Notes: generated by a model not told the origin, from the letters alone. A stretch of 64,000 nt of DNA from Prorocentrum cordatum (GCA_963575745.1 CAUYUJ010021171.1:383501-447500); one strand, 5' to 3'; shown: positions 1-10,512, numbered from the stretch's first letter. Numbers and translations are program-made.

Positions 1-59
1 GCTGCTGCAGGGGCGCCCGCCCTCTCGCCCGAGAACCAGCCGAGGCGGCCGCGGGAGAG

Positions 60-870
60 CGCGTCGGAGGGGTTGAGCTCCGAGGGGATCCAGCGAACAT
101 GTGTCCAACTGCCAGTGGCCAGCCCAAGAGCGGTGAGCTTGCGCAACGGCCCCCGAAGGCGGGCCGAACGGGCCCGCCCCTTGGCGGCCCCAAGGGCCCG
201 GGGCAAGTTGTCAACCAAGACGAGGGCCCTCTTGCCGATGGCGGGCGAATCCCTGAACGCGCGACGCAAGGCCAGTAGCAAGGCCCCCCCCGTCGAGCTC
301 CAAGACGCCGTGGCCCTGCGGCACGCTGACCGCCACGACGTTGCCCCACTTGTCGGCCTTCAGGAGCCCCGCGGGGACCTCATCGAAATTCGCCTCCGAA
401 ACCTCCAGGTAGCACGGCTCCAGACTGCCCGAGAAGACCGCTGACGCCGAAGGACGAGGTAGGGCGGGGCCCTCCAGGGCCTCGGGATGCAATGTTCGTT
501 CTCGGGCACGCTCAGCGCCCTCCACGCGATACCTCCAACGCTCACAGGCACGGCCAATCGAAGCGGCTCGACCAGGACCCAGGCGACGATGAACGACCCC
601 AAGACCAAAGTCACTAGCATCACTACAACACACCCGTGGATGCCACTCAGCAGCGATATCCAAGCGTAGCAGCGGGAGCACGGAACGTATGGCCCACAAC
701 ACTCGCCTGACTGAGTGCCAAAGAGTGACCGGTGCTGCCCTGGCAAACTCTTTGAAGGCATAGGCGGACTGCAGCAAGCTGAGGCCCTCTCTGCGGATTA
801 GCGTAGTCCATGTGAAATGTCCAACCAACGCACGCATGAGAGCGCCACTGCGCCCCCCTCTCCTGAGCAC
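60..870 (-). pseudogene. RNase H domain of the retroelement
   Basis: The segment begins with LVGHFTWTTLIRREGLSLL, the connection region after the RT, and continues to VCCSDASDFGLGVV (SDAS at 613-624), the first RNase H strand with its catalytic Asp. Near 65-115 another frame reads VRWIPSELNPSD, the familiar closing motif of such RNase H regions. A frameshift lies between these two parts, so the domain is broken. Confidence 0.7.
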
Positions 871-954
871 CTCCTCGATGGCAAAACGAAGACGCCATGC
901 ATTTTTGTGGCGCGCCGAGAGCTCCCGTCCGCGTCGAAGCGACAGCCCCCAAAA

Positions 955-2656
955 TTATGCGTCCTGCGCGGCGGGTTGGAGCTCGTGCACTGACAGTCCT
1001 GCGCCGACGAGGCGCTGAGATACATCGCGGAGCTTAGCATCTACACTCTTTGCTGACTTGCCCAAAGCGAAGCAATGATCAACATATGCTGCGCCCCCCA
1101 ACGACGACGGACAGTTCAGACACAGGCCGGGCCCCCCGCCCTCCACCATCTCCGCATCCTCGAAGCCCGCCTCCCTGATAGCCCAGCGGAGGCAGGCTCG
1201 GCGCACGTGCGCAGCCCAATTGACCCCCGCGGGCAGCGCGCGCAGGCACGGCAACACGGCCTCACCTGGTCCACCGGGGACCTCAGGCACTCCGACCGCC
1301 GCGAGGATACCGGCATCGATGGCAAGAAGCGAAAACAGATCAGACATGTCGGGTGGCACGGCCAGGTGGTAGAACGCGCTCCAAGTCCCCAGAAGCGACG
1401 TAGCAGGCGCCCCCGGGCACCTCGAGACTGGCGAAGGCGCTAGGTGTCTATAAACGAATACTCGGCGGAGTTTTAAACGAACAGTTCACTGCGCGCGCGT
1501 CGAAAATCAATATTTGTTGACCCCCTTTTCTACGCGCGAAAGAAATGGCCATAGCTCCTTTCCGCCCCCAGGCTGGCTGAAAAGACAACATGCCCCTGGA
1601 ATGGGCCTGGACAAAAAACTTCGCATACTCGAAAGGGTTGGAAGATAGGGAAGGGTCAATGTAGGCCCCCCTCGGGCAGGCCTCCGCGCGCAGAGCCGCA
1701 GCCTCAGCCGGCGGTCTGAGCAGGTCCCCTCGCCAACCCTTAAACGCAGACGCATCGGTGGGCGACAGCAGGTCTAAGACAAGCACTGGCCTACAGTCGC
1801 GAAAAGGCCACGAGATGCGCCCGAGAGAATAAAGAACCCCAGGACCACTGTCGGAGGCGTAGATAGTGGTCCCGGACAGGACCTCGCTGAGGGCTCCCTG
1901 TTGAGAATCGGAGTCCCCCGGGGAGCGATCAAGTCCCCGGTAAGACTCCAAGATGTGGCTCTGAACGCGCAGCTTGCCGGCATTTGGCGCCAATGGCGGC
2001 GTACAAGCACCGTGAAGATCATTCACAACTGCGACTCCGTCGGCGGCCCAGGCGTCGGCATGGGCAAGGCAGCGCTGGCGCATCAACGCTCGGCGACACT
2101 TTGCTGGGTCCGGGGGAGAGGCAAAGGAAAAAGGTCCCGCTGCACCCGCCGCTGAGGATGGAGGCCAGGAGGGCGGCAGGGCAGCTGGGAAGTGCCCTCG
2201 ACCAGATCCTGAAGCCAGAGCCCTCTCTTCCCGGGCCTTGCGGCGCTCTTTGGCGATAGCCGATTCACGTGCAAGCTCAGCCGTGACCCAGCTCTGGAGG
2301 TCGGGGCATATGCACAGGTTGCCGCGCACCTTGCCAGACCCCATGAACAAGTGGCGATCGACGCCGGCATGGTCTGGATTGGCTACGTGCTCTCTGTAAC
2401 GTTCCTCATGCACTTGGAAGTCTCTGCAAATCACTTCCATGCTGGCGTGATTCGGCACGTTCAGTTGGTCGTACACTGCGGCGTGCTCAAAGGTTCGGCA
2501 ACGCTTCTCGTGTTCGTCCACCCCAGGTCTGAGTCGGTCAGGCCCGCTTCCTGACGCCAGCGGACATGGCGACCCATGGGGGTGGACGCGTTCTGGGAAA
2601 TAAATCGGCAGCGACAGAGGGCCGCGCGCCGGCCCGAAACGGGCCAGACGGGCCAA
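955..2656 (-). pseudogene. Reverse transcriptase domain, frameshifted
   Basis: The frame 2656-1448 ends in GGQQILIFDARAVNCSF, the typical R-x-I-D-A-R stretch at the start of the RT palm. After a short gap with a shifted frame, VASGDLE (motif A, near 1375-1395) leads into FYHLAVPPDMSDLF; LRALPAGVNWAAH corresponds to motif B, and the motif C box reads YVDH at 1075-1086. The canonical box is YVDD or YVDN, so the second catalytic acid is replaced by His. This change and the frameshifts near 1400 and 2640 indicate an inactive copy. Confidence 0.75.
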
Positions 2657-3990
2657 AGGTCTTCCCGCATTCTCAGCACAGCCTCTCTGAAATCAAAATA
2701 GCGGGCCCCCAGCTGGTCATAGACGACATCCAGGACGCGAGCGTCCCGCAGGGGAGCCAGCGGGACGACCGCGGGCGGAGCGCCCGCAGCGAGGGCCCTG
2801 GGGGCTGCCGGGGCCCCTCCCGCGGGGACGGCCCCGACAGGGGCCGGCGCGCCCAGGGGAGGCCCCAACAGGGGCCCAGGCGCCGCCAGCGGCGCAGGCC
2901 CCCCAGGGGCTGGAGCAGGTCCAGGAGCCAGGGCGGCCGCGAGGCCCGCCAGACCGCCTGGCGCGAGGGCGCCACCTGCCGGTGCCGGAGCGGGGGGGCC
3001 AACGCCACCCCCTGGCACCGCGGGGGCGACTCCTAGTGCCAATCCGCCTGGGGGATTCGCCGCCGCAGGACCAGCCAGGGCTAAAGCGGCAGGGGCAGGC
3101 GCTGCTCCAGCGGCCCTACCCACGTTCACCGCAAAGACAGGCGAGGGCACGACATTCAGCCTGGCGGCAGCAGCCGTCCTGTCCGCCACGAGCTGGTGCA
3201 AGAGCGGCAGGGCGCGGAAGCCGTAGACCCTCTGGCCGCCGATGGCTGGGGAACCCCCGCCTGAGACGCCATTGGCCAGCGGCGTCCAGGCGTCGACGTC
3301 GCACCCCGGCAGCAGGTCCTCTTCGTAGCAGTCCCCGTCTGGCGTGACTCTCGTGAACGCGTGGTTCGGAAGGAAGAGCAGGACCAGTCGCTCATGCCAC
3401 AGTGGGGCCCCGCGGGCCTGGAACCTGACGGCGATGAAGTCGCCCTCGGCGACGCCAGCGTTCGAGAAGACATGGCCGCCGACAGCGGCTCCGGGTGCCG
3501 CGAGGGCCGCCATCAGGCACGGCCAGCCCCAGCCGCCGCCGCCGCCGCCGCGACGCGCCTCCCGCGCACGGCTACCGCCTGGGCGCGAGCCTCCTGCTCG
3601 AAGTCCGCCTCGGAGCCCGGGGCTGGGAGGTGCGGCGGACCCACCAGCGCCAGCGGCTCGGCGAGCGGGGGCTTGGGCGGGCCGCCAGCGCTGGGGGCCT
3701 CCCCCGCGCTCTCGCTCGGAGCCCGTCGGGGGCACCGAACAGCCGGCAGGAGCCGGCCCGCGAAGAAACCTGCGGCCCCTCCTCCCGCGAGCCCCGCGGA
3801 CAAGCAGCCCGCCGCCAGCGCCGCGCCGGTGAGCACGGCGTGCGTCGCCGACGACACCGGCGGGCAGCTGCAGCTCCCGCAGGCGAGGGCTGGGCAGCCA
3901 GGGATCTCTCGGCAGACCAGCTGTGGACAGGGAGGGAGGCGGGGCAGACCGCAGCGAGCTGGGCGGTGTAGTAGTGGAGTCCGACGACAA
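2640..3990 (-). pseudogene. Gag-like N-terminal segment of retroelement
   Basis: An open frame of about 450 residues precedes the RT. It starts with a low-complexity Ser/Pro/Arg part, then an ordered stretch (approx. 3150-3530) containing WHERLVLLFLP and TPDGDCYEEDLLPG, then a long Ala/Gly/Pro-rich linker (approx. 2760-3120), then DVVYDQLGARYFDFREAV. This layout recalls N-terminal regions of dinoflagellate RT retroelements. A single frameshift near 2640 moves the coding sequence into the frame of the RT. The Ala/Gly/Pro linker keeps all six frames open, so open length alone proves little; the call rests on the ordered stretches and on the position directly 5' of the RT. Confidence 0.6.
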
Positions 3991-4099
3991 TCGAATCTCT
4001 CAGCCCCTCATACCAGATGCCGTGCATCTGGCGAGATGAGAACTTGAGCCGACACAAATGCGGCCCCTCCATGCTGCTACACATGCTTCCCGATGTAAA

Positions 4100-4312
4100 A
4101 TGATTCATTGTGGCGGCTCTACAAAGGGATTCCTTTTGCGGCGGCCCTACAATGAGACTCCTTTGATGGTGGCCTGACAAAAGGTTCCCTTTTATGGCGG
4201 CAATACAAAAGGATCATTTTTTGTGGCGGCCATATGAAAGGATTATGTTTTGTGGCGCCGTTAGACAATGATTCATTTCGCGGCGCTCTTACAAACATGA
4301 TTATCGTTGCAT
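4100..4312. repeat. Tandem repeat, about 30-bp unit
   Basis: About seven imperfect units follow one another, each built as GTGGCGGCYNTACAAAAG followed by GATTCCTTTT-like sequence. Units differ by substitutions and 1-3 bp length changes. The array sits directly upstream (on the minus strand) of the Gag-like segment. Confidence 0.7.
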
Positions 4313-4432
4313 CGGTGTTGCGAAGAACTTGGGCAAAAGGGTGTGCCGAAGAACATCCTCAATATGAAACAACAGAGGTACGTTGGAGATATTGGTGGAA
4401 GAGCTTACCATATCTATATGTGTACAGTTATG

Positions 4433-4600
4433 GGTATACATACATACATACATACATACATACATACATGCATGCAGGCAGGCAGGCAGGCATGCATGCA
4501 TGCATGCAGGCATGCAAAACAACAAACATACAGGCATACACTCATACATACATACGTACGTACGTACATACATTTATGTACAACTATAACCATATGTGTA
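4433..4600. repeat. (CATA)n / (CATG)(CAGG)n microsatellite
   Basis: Perfect CATA repeats pass into CATG, CAGG and CATG units and then back to CATA and CGTA units. Open frames over this interval are repeat artefacts. From 4600 to 4936 I see no gene. Confidence 0.9.
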
Positions 4601-4936
4601 TGTATACACCTCGCCAAAACGTTCGGTTGGATTCGGCTTCTTTGGCCCTCGGACGCGGGAAGGGGTTCTCTGTGGACTCAGGAATGCGAATGTGGGTCCT
4701 TCTACACAGCTCCGCTGCATGAAAGCGAATCTCGTGCTCGGACCTCGAACTCTCCCCAAACCTCGAGTTCTGCGGCAGTCTTCTGCCGGCTTGCGGGCCT
4801 AAAGCATCAGGCTGTGGAAAACTGCGCTGGTACACGCTTACATGCGCCATGGCAATGTATGGGTGAACCTAGACGCAGCCGCTGAAGATGTCAAGCGAAT
4901 GTTTCACGTTCCAATATGCCCATCGCGGGAATGAGT

Positions 4937-6003
4937 TCACATTGTATACTTGACGAGTATGCACGTGGAGATACACGCAAAAAATACCGACACTATCACC
5001 ATCATCAAAAATAGAAGGTTGAACTGCATCCGGGAATATGTGATATCATTCTGCATGAAGTCGTACTGATCAGGAACTGTGTTGAGTGCCGTCTGGTAAC
5101 GATTGCTGACTCTCCATACATACCAGCTGTATTGCAAGATTTGGAAAACTTTCGATATCACCACGACCATCGACACAAACGCCGAAACGATTCCGAACCT
5201 AAGGCCCTGGCCGCGTTCGCAATACCAACCCCTGCCCGAACACAACGACTTCGCCAACACGACTTGGAAATAAAGGTAGGCACCACAATAACAGACGCCG
5301 TGAACGAAGACACGCGAAACGGCTCGTCGGGCGATGAGGACTGCGTCGTTCATGAGCGTGTGCACCGCCTGTACGACTTCTGCTTCCGCCCTCCAAACCG
5401 GACCTCGTGGAGTCATCCCTGTATGCTGGCTGGTATACTTGTCGAGGAGGCTCCAGACCCTCCTGTAGTCCTGGAGATTCACGAGCTGCATTTCCAGCAA
5501 TAACTGCATGCTGCAACACTCTGCAATTTCGTCCATAAGCTCAGACGATTTCACCTGCCAACCGCGCAAGCTAGTATACGCGTGTCTGGTAGCTGTCCAC
5601 TTTACGGAGAGCGGGAACTCATCTTTCGAGGGCTCGTACTTGCGGCACGAATCCTGTGTCACAAGTTCTCCTGGACGGCCTGTGAGCTGTGTGGCGAAAC
5701 GGTACGCCTTGACGGAAACGGGCTGGTCGTTGAACTTGCGCTCCTTCCACTGCGCCCACTTGTCTTCATTTAAAATTGTATTCCACCTTTTGCGAGGATC
5801 ACTGGTGTCGGCCTCTGTCCAGTCCACGGTAAGCGGAAAGTCAAGGGGCTCGGACAGTGTCCCCAGTGTCCCCAGATAGTAATACACCTCAACACGTCCA
5901 CCCTGGAATTCACGATTCACCCACTCCCTCCACTGGATTACATCTGTGATCGATTTTCGTTCTGCGCGAGGTCCCGCAATGTCGAACTCAAACCTGGAGA
6001 TCC
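4937..6003 (-). CDS. C-terminal exon of an unrecognised membrane protein
   Basis: A minus-strand frame of 327 residues from the first Met (5920) stays open upstream to about 6003, where VIQWREWVNREFQGG continues the protein without a Met, so this is probably a terminal exon. A soluble part of about 190 residues with balanced composition is followed by three hydrophobic segments (roughly residues 195-220, 237-265 and 299-323 from the 5920 Met), ending LVKYTM. The composition is protein-like and not repeat-derived. I do not recognise the family. Upstream pieces at 6012-6403 and 6406-7180 look like further exons of the same gene, but their junctions are not certain. Confidence 0.6.
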
Positions 6004-6011
6004 GAAATCAT

Positions 6012-6403
6012 AAAGAAAACACGACGTCTTGAAACAACTGATGGGAACCCCCGACCCAATATGTCTGCTTCGTTTCTCGAGCCGGATCAAATCTGGAGGA
6101 GCCGCTCCAAACGGTCCAAAAGAAATCCCGTCGTGATCTCTTCGCAGCACCGCGATCTGAAGGAACATCCTGCCCCATTCCATCCAAGCATACACGCCGC
6201 GCAGCTGATCGAATGCCCAACGTCGGTGGCTAGCGGCCGTCCACCCAGGGCGCGGCATGCAGTACACCATGCCGTACAGGTAGTGCCCGATCTGGGCGCA
6301 GAAAACTGCAGCAAGGAGGGGCCGTAGCGGGATGGAGTCAGGTATGAAGAACGGCAAGGCTTGGAGCTGCGTAGAGACTTCCCCCAAGCGTAATCCTGGT
6401 TGG
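6012..6403 (-). CDS. Probable exon of the same membrane-protein gene
   Basis: The frame reads LPFFIPDSIPLRPLLAAVF, then HYLYGMVYCMPRPGW and YAWMEWGRMFLQIAVLRRD, with one likely membrane segment and protein-like composition. It lies between the terminal exon and the exon ending at 6406 but in a different frame, which implies introns or indels at both borders. A stop precedes it by only a few codons (near 6403), so it has no start codon of its own. Confidence 0.45.
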
Positions 6404-6405
6404 CA

Positions 6406-7180
6406 TCAACGTGCCCACGGGGTATCCAGGGCGTTCATGACAGCCCACCCCCCCGAGGGTTGAGGTGCTGATGCCGCCCAGGACTTCTTGAGACCAACTG
6501 GGGCTACCTGCAGCCGCTGTCTACGCGTAGCGTCAAGCCTTGCCATGAAAAGCGCTTCGTTACGCGTTTCTGCCCAATCGGTGTCCACCATGTCCTGTAT
6601 GCTGCCGCTCAGATACATGTAAAAAACATGCCCATGAACGTGTTCCCCTGGTAAGAGGAACACGCATCGGAATAATCATAAACTTTCGGAGCTCCGCTCG
6701 AATTTTTTGGACCTCCGCTGGACCCCCCACCCTGGCGCGTGGAGCGTGCCATGGGCGGCGCCGGAGGCACCGCCAGGGGGACCCAGCGCCGATCCGAGAA
6801 ATCCTCGCGGAGCTCGCACAGTGTATGTTTATGCATTTTCCCCCTTCGACCTGAATCCGGCTGTACAATGTCACGATGTCTATCACGAGGAGCCACAACA
6901 ACCACACGTGGAAGCACCAGTGCGGCTGCTCAGTGGGCTGCTTCGCCAGGTTAGCAATCGAGCCAGATGCGCCAAATTGCGCGCCGCTGTGCTCGCCAGA
7001 TGCATCGGATAGCGCTCGCAAGTCAGACAAACCAGCTAGTGTCAGTGAGCCCGATCGCGTCGATGCCTCAGGTACGCCAGATGACATCTCAGATGCGCGA
7101 GTTGACACCTCGCTTGATCTACCTACTGATCCGCTGAACCTCGACCTCCCCGTCCAGCTGGGCCACTTCTTCGTCCACAT
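6406..7180 (-). CDS. Probable exons flanking an introner-like insertion
   Basis: Two coding-like parts, 7180-6841 and 6647-6406, are separated by a palindromic insertion. The upstream part has a Ser-rich region, then PHWCFHVWLLWLLVIDIVTL, a strong membrane segment. The downstream part starts EHVHGHVFYMYLSGSIQDMV. Removing 6648-6840 as a GA-AG intron joins the two in phase. GA donors are known from dinoflagellates but are rare, so the splice is a prediction. Upstream, 7180-7330 holds a short acidic Glu/Val/Gln frame that may be another exon. Confidence 0.45.
6648..6845 (-). mobile_element. Palindromic introner-like element, family 1 copy 1
   Basis: Two inverted arms (about 6684-6722 and 6778-6818) pair as GGAGCTCCGC...GGATC..GCGCTGG and its complement around a GC-rich loop. 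Outer extensions carry AACATACA-like and GAGGAACACG-like ends. GGGGAA is found on both outer sides (6643-6648 and 6839-6845), consistent with a target-site duplication. Related copies lie at 8232-8400 and 34896-35074. It contains no coding capacity. Confidence 0.7.
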
Positions 7181-7365
7181 GGGCCGACTGAACTTCCATC
7201 GACTGAACTTCCATCTCTTCTTCCGGCCGACTCCATCCTCCCGTCGTCCTCCACCTCCTCCTCTAGAGCGGGATGTGCTAGGTGCGCTCGATGAGAAGCT
7301 GGATCCGCCGCCTTGCCAACGGCACGCTGAGGCGAATGAGGATGCCTGACGGCTGGGAGGAGTCG

Positions 7366-7516
7366 CGACCGCAGGACTCTATCCAAAGCGAGAACCCAAC
7401 ACAGGAGGGTTGGGGGACAGAGAACATAGCATAGGAGAGGAGGGAGGCAGGAAGGAGATTGGACTGGAGACCGTAGTGCTCCATCCGAAGCGAGAACCCA
7501 ACGCAAGAGGGCTTGG
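7366..7516. repeat. Two-copy degenerate direct repeat, ~103-bp spacing
   Basis: GACCGCAGGACTCTATCCAA at 7368 and GACCGTAGTGCTCCATCCGA at 7470 begin two units that both continue AAGCGAGAACCCAAC. The interval 7520-7920 is C/G-rich low-complexity sequence with no convincing gene. Confidence 0.6.
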
Positions 7517-7924
7517 ACAAAAAGAAATCTGGCACGGGATGGCCGGAAAAAAGATGTGATGCTTCGTCTCGCCTTCCCACCTCCCCCCTCCTCCCTCGCG
7601 CTCCTCCTCCCTGTCCCTCCTGGGGGTCAGGAGGGAGCGGGCCTCGGCTGGGCGGCGGGTGGGGCTGGGTGGGCCTCGGCTGGGCCAGCCGGGGCCAGCC
7701 CGGCCCCACCCGCTCGCCCCGAGCCTGGCGCCGCCCGGACCGATGCGGGCCGCCCCGGCCCAGGGCCCGCCAGACACTCGGCCCGACCGCTCCGTGCGGA
7801 TGGCCCTGCCAGGCAGGGCCGCCCGCCCCCCTCGCACACATTCGAGGTGCGAGCAAAAACTAGAGGTGCGCATGCGCATTCATGGGCATGTCGTCCCAAG
7901 CCTACTTCGAGTATGGGATCGACT

Positions 7925-8540
7925 ACAGAACTGATCAACCCCAGAATTTCTTTTTTTCGCCAGATCCACGAACAAATGCTGCGCCTCTTCCTGTAGATTC
8001 GGCGAGGAAGCCAATTTTGGGGTAACTCAATTGTGTAGTGGATCCCCTACTCGACTATACTTGAGGAGTGTATCCCCTGATGGGGTCTCGAGCACCCAGC
8101 TTCGTCTGCCCTGCTGGGGCAAGGGGCGCCCTCTCCTCTGCGGAGGGTCTCCCCGCCCACCATTGCGATGCCCGCCCCTGGGCCCGAACAGTTCTCCGTG
8201 AACTTCCGAGCTGAAGCAGGCCTGAACATCGTAAATGGGGGAGCGACGCTGGAGCCTCCTGGCGGATTTCTTGGATCGACGCTGGATACCCTTGGCGGCG
8301 CATCTGGCGCCGCCTCTGGCGCGCTCCGTGCGCCAGGGATGGGGGTCCAGCGCCGATCTAAGGAATCAGCGCGGACCTCCGAAAATGTATGCTTGATGAT
8401 GTTACGCATCTCGACGCTACGCTGACACGGGGCGAGGGTCTGCCGCAGACAGCTGTACGTCTGCGCATCAGAGAGGCACTCGGATCCGGACATCACTTCA
8501 GACGTCGCGCCGGACAGCAACTCCTCTTCGCATGAAGGAA
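7925..8540 (-). CDS. Putative upstream exons interrupted by introner copy 2
   Basis: Protein-like pieces occur at about 8540-8405 (SGSECLSDAQTYSCLRQTL), 8221-8027 (ACFSSEVHGELFGP; ends SWVLETPSGDTLLKYSRV then a stop) and 8020-7925 (KLASSPNLQEEAQHLFVDLA). A palindromic element fills 8232-8400. The second piece opens directly after ATGTTCAG, a good acceptor. The pieces may be 5' exons of the membrane-protein gene downstream or a separate small gene; no single frame joins them without assumptions. No family recognised. Confidence 0.35.
8232..8400. mobile_element. Palindromic introner-like element, family 1 copy 2
   Basis: Arms at about 8244-8288 and 8343-8382 carry the same inverted sequence as the other copies (GGACCTCC, CCGATC, GCGCTGGA and complements) around a GGCGCC-rich loop. 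It is more diverged than copy 3. The outer AAGCATACATTTT matches the AACATACA end of the other copies. Confidence 0.7.
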
Positions 8541-8697
8541 ACGCGTCCTAAAGGAAACGGGGCCCTGACCTAGAGTGAGGTCGGGCGTGTCCCCCTACAG
8601 GCGGATTTTGGACGGAAAATAACAAATAGTCAAACAATATTCCCAAAATATTGAAAAATATGAAACAAATCGTCCCCTGACTATTCTTGACTATTTC

Positions 8698-8736
8698 TGA
8701 ATATTCCTCCTCTAGAGGGACATGCCCGATTTCAGC
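8698..8736 (+). repeat. Dispersed repeat, copy 1
   Basis: TGAATATTCCTCCTCTAGAG followed by a CATGCCCGAT block recurs at 32934-32972 with few changes. The surrounding 8600-8700 is AT-rich with repeated ACTATT words. No gene is seen from 8540 to 9590. Confidence 0.55.
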
Positions 8737-8954
8737 CTTCCCCCAGGACCAGCTCTCCACTCCCGAATAATCTGGTCTGCCCGTCCCTGGGGCCCGTGGC
8801 GGGCCCGTCCCCGGAGCCCAAGGCGCCAGAGAAACCGGAGGACCCGCTGCCCTGGAGACTCCTCTCCTTCATGCGAGGGGCAGCGAGAAGGAGGGGGCTG
8901 GCATAGGCAAAGGCATCCTAGATGGGGACCGAGCAGATGGGGTCGAAGGGTCGC

Positions 8955-9090
8955 GCCGCATCGCCAATGCATCGCCAATGCATCGGCGATGCATCGGCGA
9001 TGCACTGGCGACGTCGGCGATGCATCGGCGACGTGAGCGTGGAGAGAATCGGGCTCCGCATCGAGCCGCATGGCCGATGCATCGGCGATA
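8955..9090. repeat. GCATCGGCGAT short palindromic array
   Basis: GCATCGCCAAT and GCATCGGCGAT units are repeated about nine times with small spacers; each contains the palindrome ATGCAT or CGATGCATCG. The same words recur at 18838-18875 and 21565-21615. Confidence 0.7.
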
Positions 9091-9589
9091 CGGCGCGAAC
9101 CTCGGACCCCATCTGGGAGGCCAAGAATAGGAGGGGGACGCATCGATCTTGAATCGGCAATACGTCGCCGATAGAACTGTGATAGGCCCCCGATAGTGGA
9201 TCCGCACGCTCCTGCGCGGGTCGGAGCCATCGGGCCCATATCGACGATCCATGGGCAATTGGAGATCGATGCGCCCCCCCTCTTGGGGAGACCAACAAAA
9301 AACCGATACCTTTACTCCCCGGCCCTTTTCCCAGGGTGCGGTCGGATCAGAGCTTCGAGGCGAATGAAGCGGTGGCGACGAAGGCCCCTTAAAAGCCGAA
9401 CAGGGGGAAAACAAGAGGAGGGTAACGAGGGAACGGTAGCGGTATCGTTACCTTTTCCTCTTCTGACCTGTGCCTGTCCCCCCCTGATCGTTGCCCCCGA
9501 CCCTGGCGATCCTCGTCCGCCTCGCTGCGCTCGGTGCCGGCGAGCCCTCCAACAGAGCACACGCGAGAGAGCCAGAGAATCACGACCAC

Positions 9590-10157
9590 GGGCGGGCACG
9601 CCCACGCACCCCGGCCCTGCCTTGCGGACTTGTCCATGAACCAGGTGCTCGAATACTTTGCGATATGCACCTCTACGCCACGAAAGTATACACACAGACA
9701 CACTCCGACGAATTTTGCATGTACCTTCAGGGAGGGCGGCGGTGTATGACATCGCTGGCGCCCAGTGGTGATTTATACACCGCCACCCTCCCCTGAGGCC
9801 CAGGAATTATCCAATGGAGGGTGTCTGTGTATATATTTCTGTGGCTGGCGGAACCTCGCAAGCCAGTAGGACAGCGCAGGCAATAGCAGCCGGGAAATGG
9901 TACAAAAACTGGTAGAAAACTCCCTCGTTGTCGCTCCGGGTCTCCAGCCACGCGCACGCGAACCCGAGCCATAAGAACAACAACATCACGGATGCGTGTG
10001 CGGCTGGCTGCCAAAGCGCTAACTGCGTAACGGGACCAACGCAATGCGCACGCACGCATCTTCCGTCCTTTTCTGACAGCTTGACAGCTTGGCTGACAAA
10101 GAATGGAAGCTGTCCAAAAAGGCGAGGCCCCTTGTCAAGATAGCTGTAGCCCGCCAT
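9590..10157 (-). CDS. Two-TM small protein gene with palindromic intron
   Basis: Exon 1 runs from the ATG at 10157 (an in-frame TGA lies a few codons upstream) to 9855: a 40-residue N-terminus followed by two hydrophobic segments (ASVMLLFLWLGFACAWLE and FLYHFPAAIACAVLLAC). Exon 2 starts at 9670 and reads VHIAKYSSTWFMDKSARQ. Splicing out 9671-9854 as a GT-AG intron joins ..LLACE to VHIAKYS in phase 0. The 3' end beyond about 9600 is unclear; coding character fades. Family not recognised. The membrane topology suggests a small integral membrane protein. Confidence 0.55.
9671..9854 (-). mobile_element. Introner-like intron, palindromic family 2
   Basis: The 184-bp GT-AG intron is an almost complete inverted repeat: CCACAGAAATATATACACAG near its 5' end pairs with the complement of CCACGAAAGTATACACACAG at its 3' end, and an inner pair (GGGAGGGCGGCGGTGTAT / ATACACCGCCACCCTCCC) closes the centre. 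GAGGT occurs at both exon borders, so the splice sites lie inside a probable target-site duplication, as in introner elements. Confidence 0.7.
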
Positions 10158-10464
10158 GCTCGGTGGTCATAAGTCACTGGAGGGCAACTAACGACAGAGG
10201 CGGGACCTACAATGGTTCGAACCAAATGTCCAAGGAACCTAAGGCCAGCGCTCAGTCGGGAATCCCGCCTGCGCGAGGCACTTTTATCGCGCTCGCTGGC
10301 CGTGCCTGGTGGTCGCGGGGCCCAGTAGCGAGCTCCTTCTCCTCGCTCCTCCTCGCTACTCCCTCTCCATTTCCTTCTCTTCCTCCTCGCTCCTCCTCGT
10401 TTCTCGCTCCTCCTCCTCGCTCCGACTCGCTCATCAGAGGCTTAAGTGAAGGACCCCTCCCGAG

Positions 10465-10512
10465 CGATTATTCCCGACCATCCTGTGGTGTTGGGTCCTC
10501 GTTTTGAAGACG
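10465..10512 (+). repeat. Dispersed repeat CCATCCTGTGGTGTTG, copy 1
   Basis: CCCGACCATCCTGTGGTGTT followed by GGGTCCTCGTTTTGAAGAC recurs inverted at 34615-34665 and 39085-39135. Each copy lies within 300 bp of a microsatellite. No gene is seen from 10160 to 10550. Confidence 0.6.

Larger units (their letters stand above)
1..3990 (-). mobile_element. Decayed RT/RNase H retroelement, cut by window edge
   Basis: Three consecutive minus-strand blocks give a Gag-like segment, a reverse transcriptase and an RNase H, in that order and in different frames. No integrase or tyrosine recombinase is visible; its 3' part would lie before position 1. The order RT then RNase H, together with the motif wording, resembles LTR or DIRS-like elements I remember as abundant in dinoflagellates; the exact class cannot be set from this fragment. 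At least three frameshifts (near 2640, 1400 and 900) show that it is no longer functional. No terminal repeats were found. Confidence 0.8.

Noticed and set aside
4041-4066. Leader-like GGCTCAAG preceded by a CCGCATTTGTG stretch, upstream of the retroelement
   Set aside because: Only the last eight bases fit; the rest needs gaps and mismatches.
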